NCBI RefSeq assembly: GCF_036499745.1
Contig: NZ_DASYDG010000025.1
Coordinates: 1 to 64,000, forward strand
Direction of reading: 5' to 3'
DNA: 64,000 nucleotides
From: Pinirhizobacter sp036499745
GTDB lineage: Bacteria > Pseudomonadota > Gammaproteobacteria > Xanthomonadales > Rhodanobacteraceae
Both the position numbers and the translations under genes were made by a program. Under the pieces are notes generated by a model. It did no database searches. It was given only the letters and a program-made list of their open reading frames with translations, and had not been told where the DNA came from. Shown here piece after piece: positions 31,197-40,162 of the stretch. How positions within the stretch are numbered: the stretch's first letter is position 1; every line of letters begins with the position of its first letter.

Positions 31197-34100
31197 GCTC
31201 CCAGTGACACCAGCACGTCGATGGCCGTGCGGACCCGCTCGGTGGCGCCGGGCAGTTCAAGGATCACCCGCAGCTTGTCCTGGCCGTCGAGTTTGTAAAC
31301 CCTCGGCTGCTGCTGCACCAGCTTGATGATCGCCATCGGGTCGACGTCCGGTTTCTCGCGAAATGTCACGCGTCCGCCACTGGGGCCGAAGTCAAGCTTG
31401 CGAACGCCCAGTGGCGTTGCCATCAGCTTCAGCGTCGCCAGGGAGAACAATTGTTTCGTCTGGTCGGGCAGCAGGCCGAAACGGTCGATCATCTCCACCT
31501 GCAGTTCGCGCAATTCATCTTCGTTGCGCGCACTGGCGATGCGCTTGTACAAGGTAAGCCGCTGGTGCACGTCGGGCAGGTAGTCGTCGGGGATCAACGC
31601 CGGCAGGTGCAGCTCCACTTCTGTTTCGTGTTCGCTGGACAGGTCGAAATTGGGCACCTTGCCCGATTTCAACGCCCGCACGGCGCGGTCGAGAAGCTCG
31701 GTATAAAGGCCGAAGCCGATTTCCTGGATCTGACCGGATTGCTCCTCGCCAAGCATCTCGCCGGCGCCCCGGATTTCCAGGTCGTGCGTGGCCAGGGTGA
31801 AGCCGGCACCCAGTTCCTCGAGTGAGGCAAGCGCTTCCAGTCGCTTTTCCGCATCACCCGTCATGGCCTTTCGGTCGGGGACGATAAGGTAGGCGTAGGC
31901 GCGGTGGTGAGATCGTCCGACCCTTCCACGTAACTGATGCAGCTGCGCCAGACCGAAGCGGTCGGCGCGGTTGACCACGATGGTGTTGGCGCTGGGAATG
32001 TCGATGCCCGATTCGATGATCGTGGTGCATACCAGTACGTTGAACCGCTGGCGGTGGAAGTCGGCCATGACCTGCTCGAGTTCGCGTTCGGGCATCTGGC
32101 CGTGGGCGATGCGGATGCGCGCCTCGGGCACCAGTTCGCCCAGTTCGCGAGCCGTGCGGTCGATGCTGCTGACCTCGTTGTGCAGGAAGTAGACCTGGCC
32201 GCCGCGTGCCAGCTCGCGTTGCAAGGCTTCGCGGATCAACGCCGGCTGCCAGCTGCTGATCAGTGTGCGCACCGCCGTGCGGTGGGCGGGCGGGGTGGCG
32301 ATGATGGACAGGTCGCGAAGGCCGCTCATGGCCATGTTCAAGGTGCGCGGGATGGGCGTGGCGGTAAGGGTCAAGAGGTCCACTTCCGCGCGGAGCTTCT
32401 TGAGCTGTTCCTTCTGGCGCACACCGAAACGCTGCTCCTCGTCGACGATCACGAGGCCGAGGTTCTTGAAGCGGACGTCGGCCTGCAAAAGCTTGTGCGT
32501 GCCTATGATGACATCGATGCTGCCATCGGCAAGGCGCTTGAGCGCTGCGTCCACGTCTTTCTTCGACTTGAAGCGCGAGAGCACGTCGACCCGCACCGGC
32601 CAGTCGGCGAAGCGATCGGCAAAATTGCGGTAATGCTGCTGGGCGAGCAAGGTGGTGGGTACCAGTACCGCCACTTGCTTGCCCGCGGTAGCGGCGGCGA
32701 ACGCCGCGCGCAGCGCCACTTCAGTCTTGCCGAAGCCGACATCGCCGCAAACCACGCGATCCATGGCCCGGGGCGCTGCCAGGTCGACGATGACACTATC
32801 GATCGCCTGCTGCTGGTCGGGGGTTTCCTCGAAGGGGAAGGTGGCGGCGAATTCTTCCACCAGCTGGCGGTCGACGGCGAGCGACTCGCCCTGCCGCGCC
32901 TCGCGCTGCGCGTAGATGGCCAGCAGTTCCGCGGCAACGTCGCGAACTTTCTCGGCCGCGCGCTTGCGGGCTTTCTCCCAGGCATCGCCACCGAGCGAAT
33001 GCAGCGGCGCCAGTTCCGGCGCGGTGCCGGTATAGCGGCTGACCAGCCCGAGCTGCGCCACGGGTACGTAGAGCTTGTCGCCCTTGGCGTATTCGATGGT
33101 GAGGAACTCGCCCGGCATGTCGCCGACGTCCAGCGACACCAGGCCCTGGTAACGGCCCACGCCATGATCGATGTGCACGATCGGCGAGCCGATGGAAAGC
33201 TCGGTGAGATCGCGGATGATGCTTTCCGGATCGCGCGCGGCGCCCCGGCGCTTCTTGCGGTCCGTGCGCACGCGCTCGCCGAAGAGTTCGCGTTCGGTGA
33301 GCACGGTGATGAGCGGCGAATCCAGGGCGAAGCCCTGTTCGAGCGAGGCCACGGCGATCGCCAGCGCGTCGTCGCCGTCGAGGAACGCACGCCAGCCCTC
33401 CAGCGCCACCGGCCGCAGGCCGGCAGCGGCAAGCTGTTCGTTCAGGGCCTCACGCCGGCCAGCCGAATCCGCCGCGATCAATACCCGGCCGCGGTAGGAC
33501 GCCAGGAAATGGCGCAGGCCCGTGCCCGGTTCCTCGCCCTTGCGGTTCAGCGGAAGATCCGGCGCAGGCTGCGTGCCGAGCGATACCGCATGCTCGTGAG
33601 TGGCCGGCACCACCTCTACCCGCACCCGGGTATTCAGGCGCTCACGCAGCCGATCGGGCGGCAGGTAGATCTCATCGGGCGGCAGTACCGGCCGCTCGAT
33701 GTCATGGGCGCGCTGGTCGTACCGCTCGGCGGTCTGGGTCCAGAAGGCATCGGCGGCATCAAGCACATTCTCGCCAAGGACGAAGAGCGCGTCGTCGGCG
33801 AGGTAATCAAAGAGGGTTTCAGTCTTCGGGAAGAACAGTGGCAGGTAGTATTCGATGCCGCCTGGCGTAACGCCTTCCTTCATGTCCTGGTACAGCGGGC
33901 AACGGCGAACGTCGATCGGAAACCGCTCCCTCAGCGCGTTGCGAAAATGCTTCGCCGCTTCATCGGTGAGCGGGAATTCGCGTCCGGGCAGCAGTTCGAC
34001 GCTTTCCACCTGATGCTGGGAACGCTGTGTTTCAGGGTCGAAACTTCGGATCGAATCGATCTCGTCGTCGAACAGTTCCACGCGATACGGTTCACGTGCG

Positions 34101-34630
34101 CCCATGGCGAAGATATCGATCAGGGCGCCGCGTACGGCGAAATCGCCAGGTTCCGCCACCTGTGGCACGTTGCGGTACCCAGCCGCTTCCAGACGCCGTT
34201 GCTCGGTTTGCAGATCGAGTTTCTGTCCCTTTTTAAGGACCAGGCCCGATCCGGTGATATGCGAGCGCGGCGACAGCCGCTGCATCAGCGTGCCCACCGG
34301 CACCACCAGCACCCCGCGCTGTACCAGGGGCAGCTGGTAGAGCGTGGCGATGCGCTGGGAGACGATCTCCGGATGCGGGCTGAAGACATCGTAGGGAAGG
34401 GTTTCCCAATCCGGGAAATGCAGCACCGGCAAGGCGCCTGCAAAAATCTTCAGCTCATCTTCGAGCGCGTGCGCCCGTTGCGTGTCCCGGGTGACCACCA
34501 CCAGCAGGCCCTGGTGCTCCCGGGCGGCCTCGGCCACGTTCAGTGCCCACGATGAACCTGCCGGCGCCGCCCAGTAGCGGCGTTGTTTCACGGTGGCGGG
34601 CAGGGGCGGGCGTTTGAGGACAGACGGCAT
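31181..34630 (-). CDS. mfd: Transcription-repair coupling factor Mfd
   Basis: Mfd removes RNA polymerase stalled at DNA lesions and recruits UvrA. The 1149-residue protein has the full layout: a UvrB-like N-terminal module (about 1-330), an RNA-polymerase-interacting Tudor-like region near 480-540 (DHGVGRYQGLVSLDVGDMPG), and a RecG-like translocase with CGDVGFGKTEVALRAAF, PTTLLAQQH, VDEEQRFGVRQKE and TATPIPRTLNMA. A TRCF C-terminal domain ends it. Length is normal. It follows the CDF transporter gene on the same strand after 65 bases. Confidence 0.98.
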   Translation of the reverse strand: MPSVLKRPPLPATVKQRRYWAAPAGSSWALNVAEAAREHQGLLVVVTRDTQRAHALEDELKIFAGALPVLHFPDWETLPYDVFSPHPEIVSQRIATLYQLPLVQRGVLVVPVGTLMQRLSPRSHITGSGLVLKKGQKLDLQTEQRRLEAAGYRNVPQVAEPGDFAVRGALIDIFAMGAREPYRVELFDDEIDSIRSFDPETQRSQHQVESVELLPGREFPLTDEAAKHFRNALRERFPIDVRRCPLYQDMKEGVTPGGIEYYLPLFFPKTETLFDYLADDALFVLGENVLDAADAFWTQTAERYDQRAHDIERPVLPPDEIYLPPDRLRERLNTRVRVEVVPATHEHAVSLGTQPAPDLPLNRKGEEPGTGLRHFLASYRGRVLIAADSAGRREALNEQLAAAGLRPVALEGWRAFLDGDDALAIAVASLEQGFALDSPLITVLTERELFGERVRTDRKKRRGAARDPESIIRDLTELSIGSPIVHIDHGVGRYQGLVSLDVGDMPGEFLTIEYAKGDKLYVPVAQLGLVSRYTGTAPELAPLHSLGGDAWEKARKRAAEKVRDVAAELLAIYAQREARQGESLAVDRQLVEEFAATFPFEETPDQQQAIDSVIVDLAAPRAMDRVVCGDVGFGKTEVALRAAFAAATAGKQVAVLVPTTLLAQQHYRNFADRFADWPVRVDVLSRFKSKKDVDAALKRLADGSIDVIIGTHKLLQADVRFKNLGLVIVDEEQRFGVRQKEQLKKLRAEVDLLTLTATPIPRTLNMAMSGLRDLSIIATPPAHRTAVRTLISSWQPALIREALQRELARGGQVYFLHNEVSSIDRTARELGELVPEARIRIAHGQMPERELEQVMADFHRQRFNVLVCTTIIESGIDIPSANTIVVNRADRFGLAQLHQLRGRVGRSHHRAYAYLIVPDRKAMTGDAEKRLEALASLEELGAGFTLATHDLEIRGAGEMLGEEQSGQIQEIGFGLYTELLDRAVRALKSGKVPNFDLSSEHETEVELHLPALIPDDYLPDVHQRLTLYKRIASARNEDELRELQVEMIDRFGLLPDQTKQLFSLATLKLMATPLGVRKLDFGPSGGRVTFREKPDVDPMAIIKLVQQQPRVYKLDGQDKLRVILELPGATERVRTAIDVLVSLGARRPG

Positions 34631-34695
34631 GCGGGAAAGGCGACGGCTGGAAGGGCAGGACCGACCATTCTACCGCCACCGGGGGCATGGGTTCT

Positions 34696-35604
34696 TCAGT
34701 CGGCGATGTCAGGCTCGAAGAAGCTCCAGCGGATGTCACGAAAGGCCCGCTTGAAGTCGACCTCGACCCGATTGATGGCTTCCACCAGTTCGCGGTTGTT
34801 GGGCGTGGGATTCATCTTCGCCTTCACCGCCACCATCACGTCATTGCCCATCTGCAGGGTGAGCAGGTTGTAGACCTGGGCGATTTCCGGGCGTGCATTG
34901 AGGAAGACGAGCATTTCGTCGCGGCGATGTGGCTCGACGCCCTGGCCGATCAGCAGGGCCTTGACCTCGATGGCCACCGCCACCGCCACCGCGATCAACA
35001 GCACGCCGATGCCAATGGTGCCGATGGCGTCGAAGAGCAGGTTCCCGGTGGCCATGGTCAGCAGTACCGCTACCAGGGCGAAGGCCAGGCCAATGAGCGC
35101 GGCGAGGTCTTCACCGAAGATCACCAGCAGTTCGCTGGCACGGGTCTGCCGGAACCAGCGCCAGATGCTGCGGTCGCCACGTACCTTGTTCACTTCCTTC
35201 ATGGCGCCGTGCATCGACACGCCTTCGGCGATGATCCCGAACAGCAGCACGCCCACGGCCAGCCACGGCCACTTCAGCGGCTCGTGGTGGGTGAGCTTGT
35301 GGATGCCCTCATAGAGGGAAAACATGCCGCCCACGCTGAAAAGCAGCATGGCCACCAGGAATGACCAGAAATACAGCGCGCGGCCCCAGCCCAGCGGGTA
35401 TTCGCTCGATGGTGGCCGCTTGGCCTGCCGCATGCCCAGCAACAGCAGGCCCTGGTTGCCGCAGTCGGCCAGCGAATGCACTGCTTCGGCGAGCATGGCA
35501 CCGGACCCGGTGAAGACCGCCGCCACCAGTTTGGCGATGAAAATGGCGAAGTTGGCACCCAGGGCCAGCAGGACCGCCCTCAGCGAATTGGCATCACCTG
35601 ACAT
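34696..35604 (-). CDS. Cation diffusion facilitator family transporter
   Basis: This is an inner-membrane metal/proton antiporter of the CDF superfamily (302 residues). Six hydrophobic segments are seen, with the family signature EAVHSLADCGNQGLLLLG (about 36-53) in helix 2 carrying the His/Asp metal ligands, and a second site in helix 5 (LVIFGEDLAALIG). The cytoplasmic C-terminal domain includes RPEIAQVYNLLTLQMGNDVMV. The GEDLAA form resembles the ZitB-unlike SLC30A9-type branch, so the metal is not certain. Confidence 0.88.
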   Translation of the reverse strand: MSGDANSLRAVLLALGANFAIFIAKLVAAVFTGSGAMLAEAVHSLADCGNQGLLLLGMRQAKRPPSSEYPLGWGRALYFWSFLVAMLLFSVGGMFSLYEGIHKLTHHEPLKWPWLAVGVLLFGIIAEGVSMHGAMKEVNKVRGDRSIWRWFRQTRASELLVIFGEDLAALIGLAFALVAVLLTMATGNLLFDAIGTIGIGVLLIAVAVAVAIEVKALLIGQGVEPHRRDEMLVFLNARPEIAQVYNLLTLQMGNDVMVAVKAKMNPTPNNRELVEAINRVEVDFKRAFRDIRWSFFEPDIAD

Positions 35605-35638
35605 GCGCGCGTATTCCCCGTGGCAAGAACCTGCGATT

Positions 35639-36139
35639 CTAGCGGATCACGCCCACGCCGACGCCGAAGCTGAAATTGCTCTTGCCACTGCGAAGTTCCG
35701 CGGCGGTCCACACATGCGAGGCGTTGGTGGTGACCACGGGGAACACATAAGCCGCTTCGCCGACGCGATCATTCCGCGTGCCGGCCAGACGGCCGCTGAC
35801 CGTGACCAGGCTGCCGGAAGGGTAGTTGAACGATTCGACGTACCCGGGCAAGACGGCGATGAAGCGACCGTTGCCGTTGTCGCTGGGTTTCGGCCGCTGG
35901 GAGTTGTCCAGCGGGTAGGCCAGGATCTCGATCTCGCTGTGGTCAGCCAGGTTGCTGACACTGACAATGCGGCCTCCCCAGACCACATCACTATTGAGAT
36001 AGCGCTGCGGCGAGGAAGATACCTGCTGGGGCGGCACGTTGAGTGTGTTGCCGGCGGTCTTGTAGATCGGCGCCGGGGCACAGGCGGCCAGGGTAACCAC
36101 GAACATCGGGGCAAGCAGGCGAATGGCTGAGGCGGTCAT
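35639..36139 (-). CDS. slp: Slp-family outer membrane lipoprotein
   Basis: The 166-residue protein has a lipoprotein signal with the lipobox cysteine at C20 (VVTLAAC). The Slp-family segments VSSSPQRYLNSDVVWGGRIVSV, split around residue 50, and PSGSLVTVSGRLAGTR follow. Slp is a starvation-induced outer-membrane lipoprotein in E. coli; its role is poorly known. The gene lies 34 bases upstream of the CDF gene start codon on the same strand. Confidence 0.88.
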   Translation of the reverse strand: MTASAIRLLAPMFVVTLAACAPAPIYKTAGNTLNVPPQQVSSSPQRYLNSDVVWGGRIVSVSNLADHSEIEILAYPLDNSQRPKPSDNGNGRFIAVLPGYVESFNYPSGSLVTVSGRLAGTRNDRVGEAAYVFPVVTTNASHVWTAAELRSGKSNFSFGVGVGVIR

Positions 36140-36234
36140 GGCGTTGTCCTTCGGGCCTGGGCCCTGACGATCGGTGCCCGTGGCGTCATCGTAAGGGCGC
36201 CGGGCTTATCCGTTGATAACCGGCGTGGCGTGAT

Positions 36235-37068
36235 TCAGGCGTCGTTATCCTGCGCCAGCCATGTGAGGCGGCTTTGAGCTCCCAAGGTCCGGGCCAGTAC
36301 ATCCATGGACTCGGACAGGGCCTGGTCCAGCTGCCAGGGCGCGTTCAACACCAGCATGCCGGTGCCATTCAGGCGCAGCGGCGTGTTGTCCGGATGAAGC
36401 ATGATCTCGGCGCAGAGTACCCTTCGGGCTGCGCGTGACGCCCAGCGCAGGAAGGGCTGCACGGTACTGCGCAGCTTTACCGGATACCACACCGCGTACA
36501 TGCCGGTAGGCCAGCGCTGTAGCGCGTGGCGCAGGGCGGTTTCGATGGCGCGGAATTCATCGGCACGTTCGAAGGGGGGATCGATCAACACCAGGCCGCG
36601 TTTTTCCGGCGGCGGCAGCAGACCGCCCATGGCCTCATAGCCGTCGCGTTTGTGCACGTGCATGCGCGCATCGTTGCCCAATACGGCTCGAAGCGTTTCC
36701 GCTTCGTCGGCGTGCAATTCGCAAAGCTGGGCCGAATCACCCGGGCGCAGGACGCGCTGGGCCAGGAGCGGTGAGCCCGGGTAAAGACGGATGGCCTCGC
36801 CTTCGTTGATCGCCCGCACATGGCCCAGCAAGTCCCATAGCAACGGGGGCAGCCCGCTGGCCACGGCCAGCTTGCCGATGCCCAGCTCCGCCTCGCCCGT
36901 CTTCTGCGCCTGCGTGCCCTTCAGATCGTAGCGGCCAGACCCGGCGTGCGTATCGATGTAACTGAAGGGTTTGTCCTTGGCCTTCAAGGCGTCGAGCAGG
37001 GCAAGCAGAACGGCGTGCTTGAGGAGGTCGGCAAAATTGCCGGCATGGAAGGCGTGGCGATAGTTCAT
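36235..37068 (-). CDS. rlmJ: 23S rRNA (adenine(2030)-N6)-methyltransferase
   Basis: RlmJ methylates A2030 of 23S rRNA. The 277-residue product begins MNYRHAFHAGNFADLLKH, the unmistakable family start, and carries YIDTHAGSGRYDL for SAM and the catalytic LIDPPFE. The ATG at 37068 was chosen on this basis; the open frame upstream runs antisense to copL. The gene is divergent from copL with a 42-base gap containing an inverted repeat. Confidence 0.97.
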   Translation of the reverse strand: MNYRHAFHAGNFADLLKHAVLLALLDALKAKDKPFSYIDTHAGSGRYDLKGTQAQKTGEAELGIGKLAVASGLPPLLWDLLGHVRAINEGEAIRLYPGSPLLAQRVLRPGDSAQLCELHADEAETLRAVLGNDARMHVHKRDGYEAMGGLLPPPEKRGLVLIDPPFERADEFRAIETALRHALQRWPTGMYAVWYPVKLRSTVQPFLRWASRAARRVLCAEIMLHPDNTPLRLNGTGMLVLNAPWQLDQALSESMDVLARTLGAQSRLTWLAQDNDA

Positions 37069-37078
37069 CGGGCGATTG

Positions 37079-37100
37079 TAGCCCGAGGGGCCACGGGCTA
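37079..37100. promoter_or_regulatory. Inverted repeat between rlmJ and copL
   Basis: TAGCCCG (37079-37085) and CGGGCTA (37094-37100) form a perfect 7-bp inverted repeat around an 8-base spacer, 10 bases before the copL ATG and 10 bases from the rlmJ ATG. It could be a regulator-binding site or a leader hairpin. Confidence 0.5.
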
Positions 37101-37110
37101 TCGTGGCCGC

Positions 37111-37443
37111 ATGCATTGCCGCCGCCACCGTCGCCTGTTCCTGCTGGCCATGCTTGCCTGGCTGGTCATGGCGTTCGGCGCGCATGCCATGCCCTGCGGC
37201 GCCATGGCAGCCTGCATGGACCACGGCATGGCCATGGCCCAGGGGGCCGATCACAACCAGTCCGATAACCATGGGCATGGTCACGGTGCGTGCACCTGCG
37301 CGGCTGCCTGCGCCGTCGCCGGCGTTCCTTTGTCGTCGCTGCCTGCGCATCCCCTGGTGGCGAGCGCGAATCCGCCACTGGCAAAGCCGGCATCCATCGG
37401 CGACTTCCCGCAGACACCGCCGTTGCGCCCTCCTTCGGCCTGA
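37111..37443 (+). CDS. copL: CopL-type metal-binding copper regulatory protein
   Basis: The 110-residue protein has a signal peptide (LFLLAMLAWLVMAFGAHA, about 9-26) and a mature part with clustered metal ligands: MPCGAMAACMDHGMAMAQGADHN, spread over 27-50, HGHGHGACTCAA and CAVAG. In Xanthomonas the gene at this position, copL, is needed for copper-induced expression of copAB. The same position and composition here support the name. The mechanism in that genus is not fully known, and a leader-peptide role has been considered. Confidence 0.85.
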   Translation: MHCRRHRRLFLLAMLAWLVMAFGAHAMPCGAMAACMDHGMAMAQGADHNQSDNHGHGHGACTCAAACAVAGVPLSSLPAHPLVASANPPLAKPASIGDFPQTPPLRPPSA

Positions 37444-37506
37444 GACGACGGCGGTGCATGGCCACCCCTGGCGGGTGGTTTGGTGTTGCGTGGGAGGTAT
37501 CCATTG

Positions 37507-39237
37507 GTGAATGAGAAGAGCAAGCGGCCTGGCGGGCCGCATGGTGGTCGTCGCCGTTTCGTCCAGGGCCTGGCTCTGGGCGGCGTCGCGATGGGCCTGG
37601 ATCTGCGCGGCCGCCTGGCGGTCGGGGCGCCCGCTGCGGCGCGAGGTGAACTATCCGGTTCGCAACTGGTGCTGGACGTCGGTGAGCTGCCGGTCGACTT
37701 CACCGGTCGGCGACGTGTGGCGACAGTTGTCAATGGCCAGCTGCCTGGGCCACTGCTGCGCTTGCGGGAGGGCCAGGAAGTTTCGATCCTGGTGCGAAAC
37801 CATCTGGCGGTGCCCACTTCACTGCACTGGCATGGCCTTATCGTGCCGGCCGACATGGACGGCGTGCCTGGCTTGAGTTTCGATGGCATTGCGCCCGGAG
37901 GGTCATACCTCTATCGCTTTACCGTGAACCAGTCGGGCACATACTGGTACCACGCCCATTCACGCTTCCAGGAACAAACCGGCCTGTTCGGACCGATCGT
38001 GATCGAGCCGCGTGCCGACGAGCGTTACCAGGCCGATCGAGATTACGTGGTGCTGCTGGCGGACTGGACGGACGAAGATCCCGAGCGCGTGTATGCCACC
38101 TTAAAAAAACAGGGCGATGCCTATAACTATGGCAAGCAGACGGTGGGCGATTTCATCCGCGACGCACGCGGGGAGGGTGTGCGCCCTGCACTGGCGCAAC
38201 GTTCGATGTGGAACCGCATGCGCATGGACCGGACCGATCTTGCCGATGTTTCCGGCGCTACCTTCACCTACCTGATGAATGGCGTCACGCCCGTGGGCAA
38301 CTGGACGTGCGCTTTCGCCGCCGGGGAGAAGATCCGGCTGCGTTTCATCAACGGATCGTCGATGAGTTTCTTCGACGTACGCATCCCGGGCCTGGCGATG
38401 ACGGTGGTGGCTGCCGATGGCCAGGACATCGAACCGGTGACGGTGGATGAATTCCGCTTCGGTGCGGCCGAGACATACGACGTGATTGTCCAGCCTGATG
38501 CCGATCGCGCCTATACGATCTTTGCCCAATCGATCGACCGTTCCGGGTATGCGCGCGGCACGCTGTCGCCATCGCCGGGCATGGTGGCCGAAGTGCCGGC
38601 GATGGATGCTCGCCCGCTGCTTGGCATGGCCGACATGATGGGTGCCATGGGCACGATGGCTGGCATGGACGGGGCGCACGACATGCACGGCATGCCTGCT
38701 GCGCAAGCGATGACGGCCATGGGCCATGCCGACATGCAACGCACGGGCAATCCCGGTGTGGATATGAATGTTTCCATGCCGAGGACCAACCTGGACGATC
38801 CAGGCGTGGGCCTGCGCGCCAACGGTCGCCGCGTGTTGACCTACGCGGACCTGCATGGCGTGGATAGCCCGATCTCGCCGGGGGTGGAGCGCGAGATCAC
38901 CCTGCGCCTCACCGGCAACATGGAACGCTACATGTGGTCGATCGATGGCGTGCCTTATGCCAAGGCGCCGCCGATCAGCCTGCGGCTTGGCGAACATGTG
39001 CGTTTTACCCTGGTCAACGACACGATGATGCACCACCCGATGCACCTGCATGGGATGTGGAGCGAACTGGAAGCACCCGACGGCACGTACCAGGCGCGCA
39101 AGCACACGGTGACCGTGCAACCGGCGCAACAGGTGAGCTATCGGGTCAGTGCCGACGCCCAGGGGCGGTGGGCTTACCACTGCCACATGCTGTACCACAT
39201 GGAGGCGGGCATGTTCCGCGCGGTGGTGGTGGCATGA
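37507..39237 (+). CDS. copA: Copper-resistance multicopper oxidase CopA
   Basis: This periplasmic multicopper oxidase (576 residues) oxidises and binds copper. The start is GTG at 37507, with GGGAGG 9 bases upstream. A twin-arginine signal (GGRRRFVQGLALGG) directs folded export. The copper ligands are in LHWHG, YWYHAHS, MMHHPMHLHGMW and WAYHCHMLYHMEAGM. A Met/His-rich linker (about 390-425: MADMMGAMGTMAGMDG, MHGMP) is typical of CopA and binds extra Cu(I). Its stop overlaps copB by four bases. Confidence 0.97.
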   Translation: MNEKSKRPGGPHGGRRRFVQGLALGGVAMGLDLRGRLAVGAPAAARGELSGSQLVLDVGELPVDFTGRRRVATVVNGQLPGPLLRLREGQEVSILVRNHLAVPTSLHWHGLIVPADMDGVPGLSFDGIAPGGSYLYRFTVNQSGTYWYHAHSRFQEQTGLFGPIVIEPRADERYQADRDYVVLLADWTDEDPERVYATLKKQGDAYNYGKQTVGDFIRDARGEGVRPALAQRSMWNRMRMDRTDLADVSGATFTYLMNGVTPVGNWTCAFAAGEKIRLRFINGSSMSFFDVRIPGLAMTVVAADGQDIEPVTVDEFRFGAAETYDVIVQPDADRAYTIFAQSIDRSGYARGTLSPSPGMVAEVPAMDARPLLGMADMMGAMGTMAGMDGAHDMHGMPAAQAMTAMGHADMQRTGNPGVDMNVSMPRTNLDDPGVGLRANGRRVLTYADLHGVDSPISPGVEREITLRLTGNMERYMWSIDGVPYAKAPPISLRLGEHVRFTLVNDTMMHHPMHLHGMWSELEAPDGTYQARKHTVTVQPAQQVSYRVSADAQGRWAYHCHMLYHMEAGMFRAVVVA

Positions 39238-40145
39238 AGACGAAGCTGGCACGTGTGCTGCTGGTGGCATCGCTGGCGGTCGCGGTTGAAGCCGGCGCCC
39301 AGACCGAGCACCAGACCCATGACATGCACGATATGTCAGGCATGCAAGGCATGGACATGAATCAACCGGCGCAAGTGCCGACGCCGGCATCGGTGCAACA
39401 GCAGGACACTCCCGCAGCAGCTTCGACCGTCACCCTGGTGCCCAATGGCCATGTCGCGCCCGCGCCGCCTTCGACCTACCCGACGCACGCTGGCATGGGT
39501 GAAATGGACATGCACGGTACGCCCTTCAACGTATTGACCCGGGTCGACGAACTGGAGCGTGGTTTCGGCTCCGGCGCTGCCGCGACATCGTTCAATGCCG
39601 GCGGATGGGTGGGCGGCGACCTCGACCGTTTTGCCTGGCGCGCCGAGGGCGAGCACGACCATGGCATGGGCCAGGCCAGCATCGAGGCCTTCTTCAGTCA
39701 CGCCGTGGCCGCTTTCTGGGACATACAGGCCGGCGTACGCCAGGACGTGGGCCACGGAGCGTCTCGTTCGTGGGCGGCCTTCGGGGTGCAGGGCCTGGCG
39801 CCGTACTGGTTCGACCTGGAAGCCACCGCTTATGTGGGTCGGGGCGGACGGACCGCGGTACGCGTGGAGGCTCGTTACGATGTGCTGTTCACCCAGCGCC
39901 TGGTGCTCACGCCAAAAGTCGAACTCAATGCCTATGGCAAGGACGATCCTTCGCAGGATATCGGCTCGGGCCTGAGCGATGTGGAAGCCGGCCTGCGCCT
40001 GCGCTATGAATTCACCCGTCGCTTCGCTCCCTATCTTGGCCTCGACTGGCAACGCCGCATGGGAAATACGGCCTCGATGGTGCGCGCACAGGGACAGGAC
40101 GCGGGACAATGGCGTTGGGTGGCCGGCCTGCGGCTGTGGTTCTGA
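39234..40145 (+). CDS. copB: Outer membrane copper-resistance protein CopB
   Basis: The 303-residue protein has a signal peptide (about 1-23). An N-terminal Met/His stretch (HQTHDMHDMSGMQGMDM) follows, then a C-terminal beta-barrel (about 95-303) ending WRWVAGLRLWF, with the terminal aromatic expected of outer membrane proteins. CopB pairs with CopA in copper sequestration and export at the outer membrane. The mature N-terminus is shorter in Met repeats than in many plasmid CopB proteins. The next gene, folC, starts 17 bases later. Confidence 0.95.
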   Translation: MKTKLARVLLVASLAVAVEAGAQTEHQTHDMHDMSGMQGMDMNQPAQVPTPASVQQQDTPAAASTVTLVPNGHVAPAPPSTYPTHAGMGEMDMHGTPFNVLTRVDELERGFGSGAAATSFNAGGWVGGDLDRFAWRAEGEHDHGMGQASIEAFFSHAVAAFWDIQAGVRQDVGHGASRSWAAFGVQGLAPYWFDLEATAYVGRGGRTAVRVEARYDVLFTQRLVLTPKVELNAYGKDDPSQDIGSGLSDVEAGLRLRYEFTRRFAPYLGLDWQRRMGNTASMVRAQGQDAGQWRWVAGLRLWF

Positions 40146-40162
40146 CAGGACAAAAACAAACC

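Noticed and set aside
31937..34555. Plus-strand open frame of 872 codons opposite mfd
   Set aside because: It is fully antisense to a complete, well-recognised gene. High GC makes stop codons rare in the opposite frame, and the translation resembles no family.
38101..39390. Minus-strand open frame of 429 codons opposite copA
   Set aside because: It is antisense to copA, and its His-rich sequence merely reflects Met codons (ATG) read backward as CAT.
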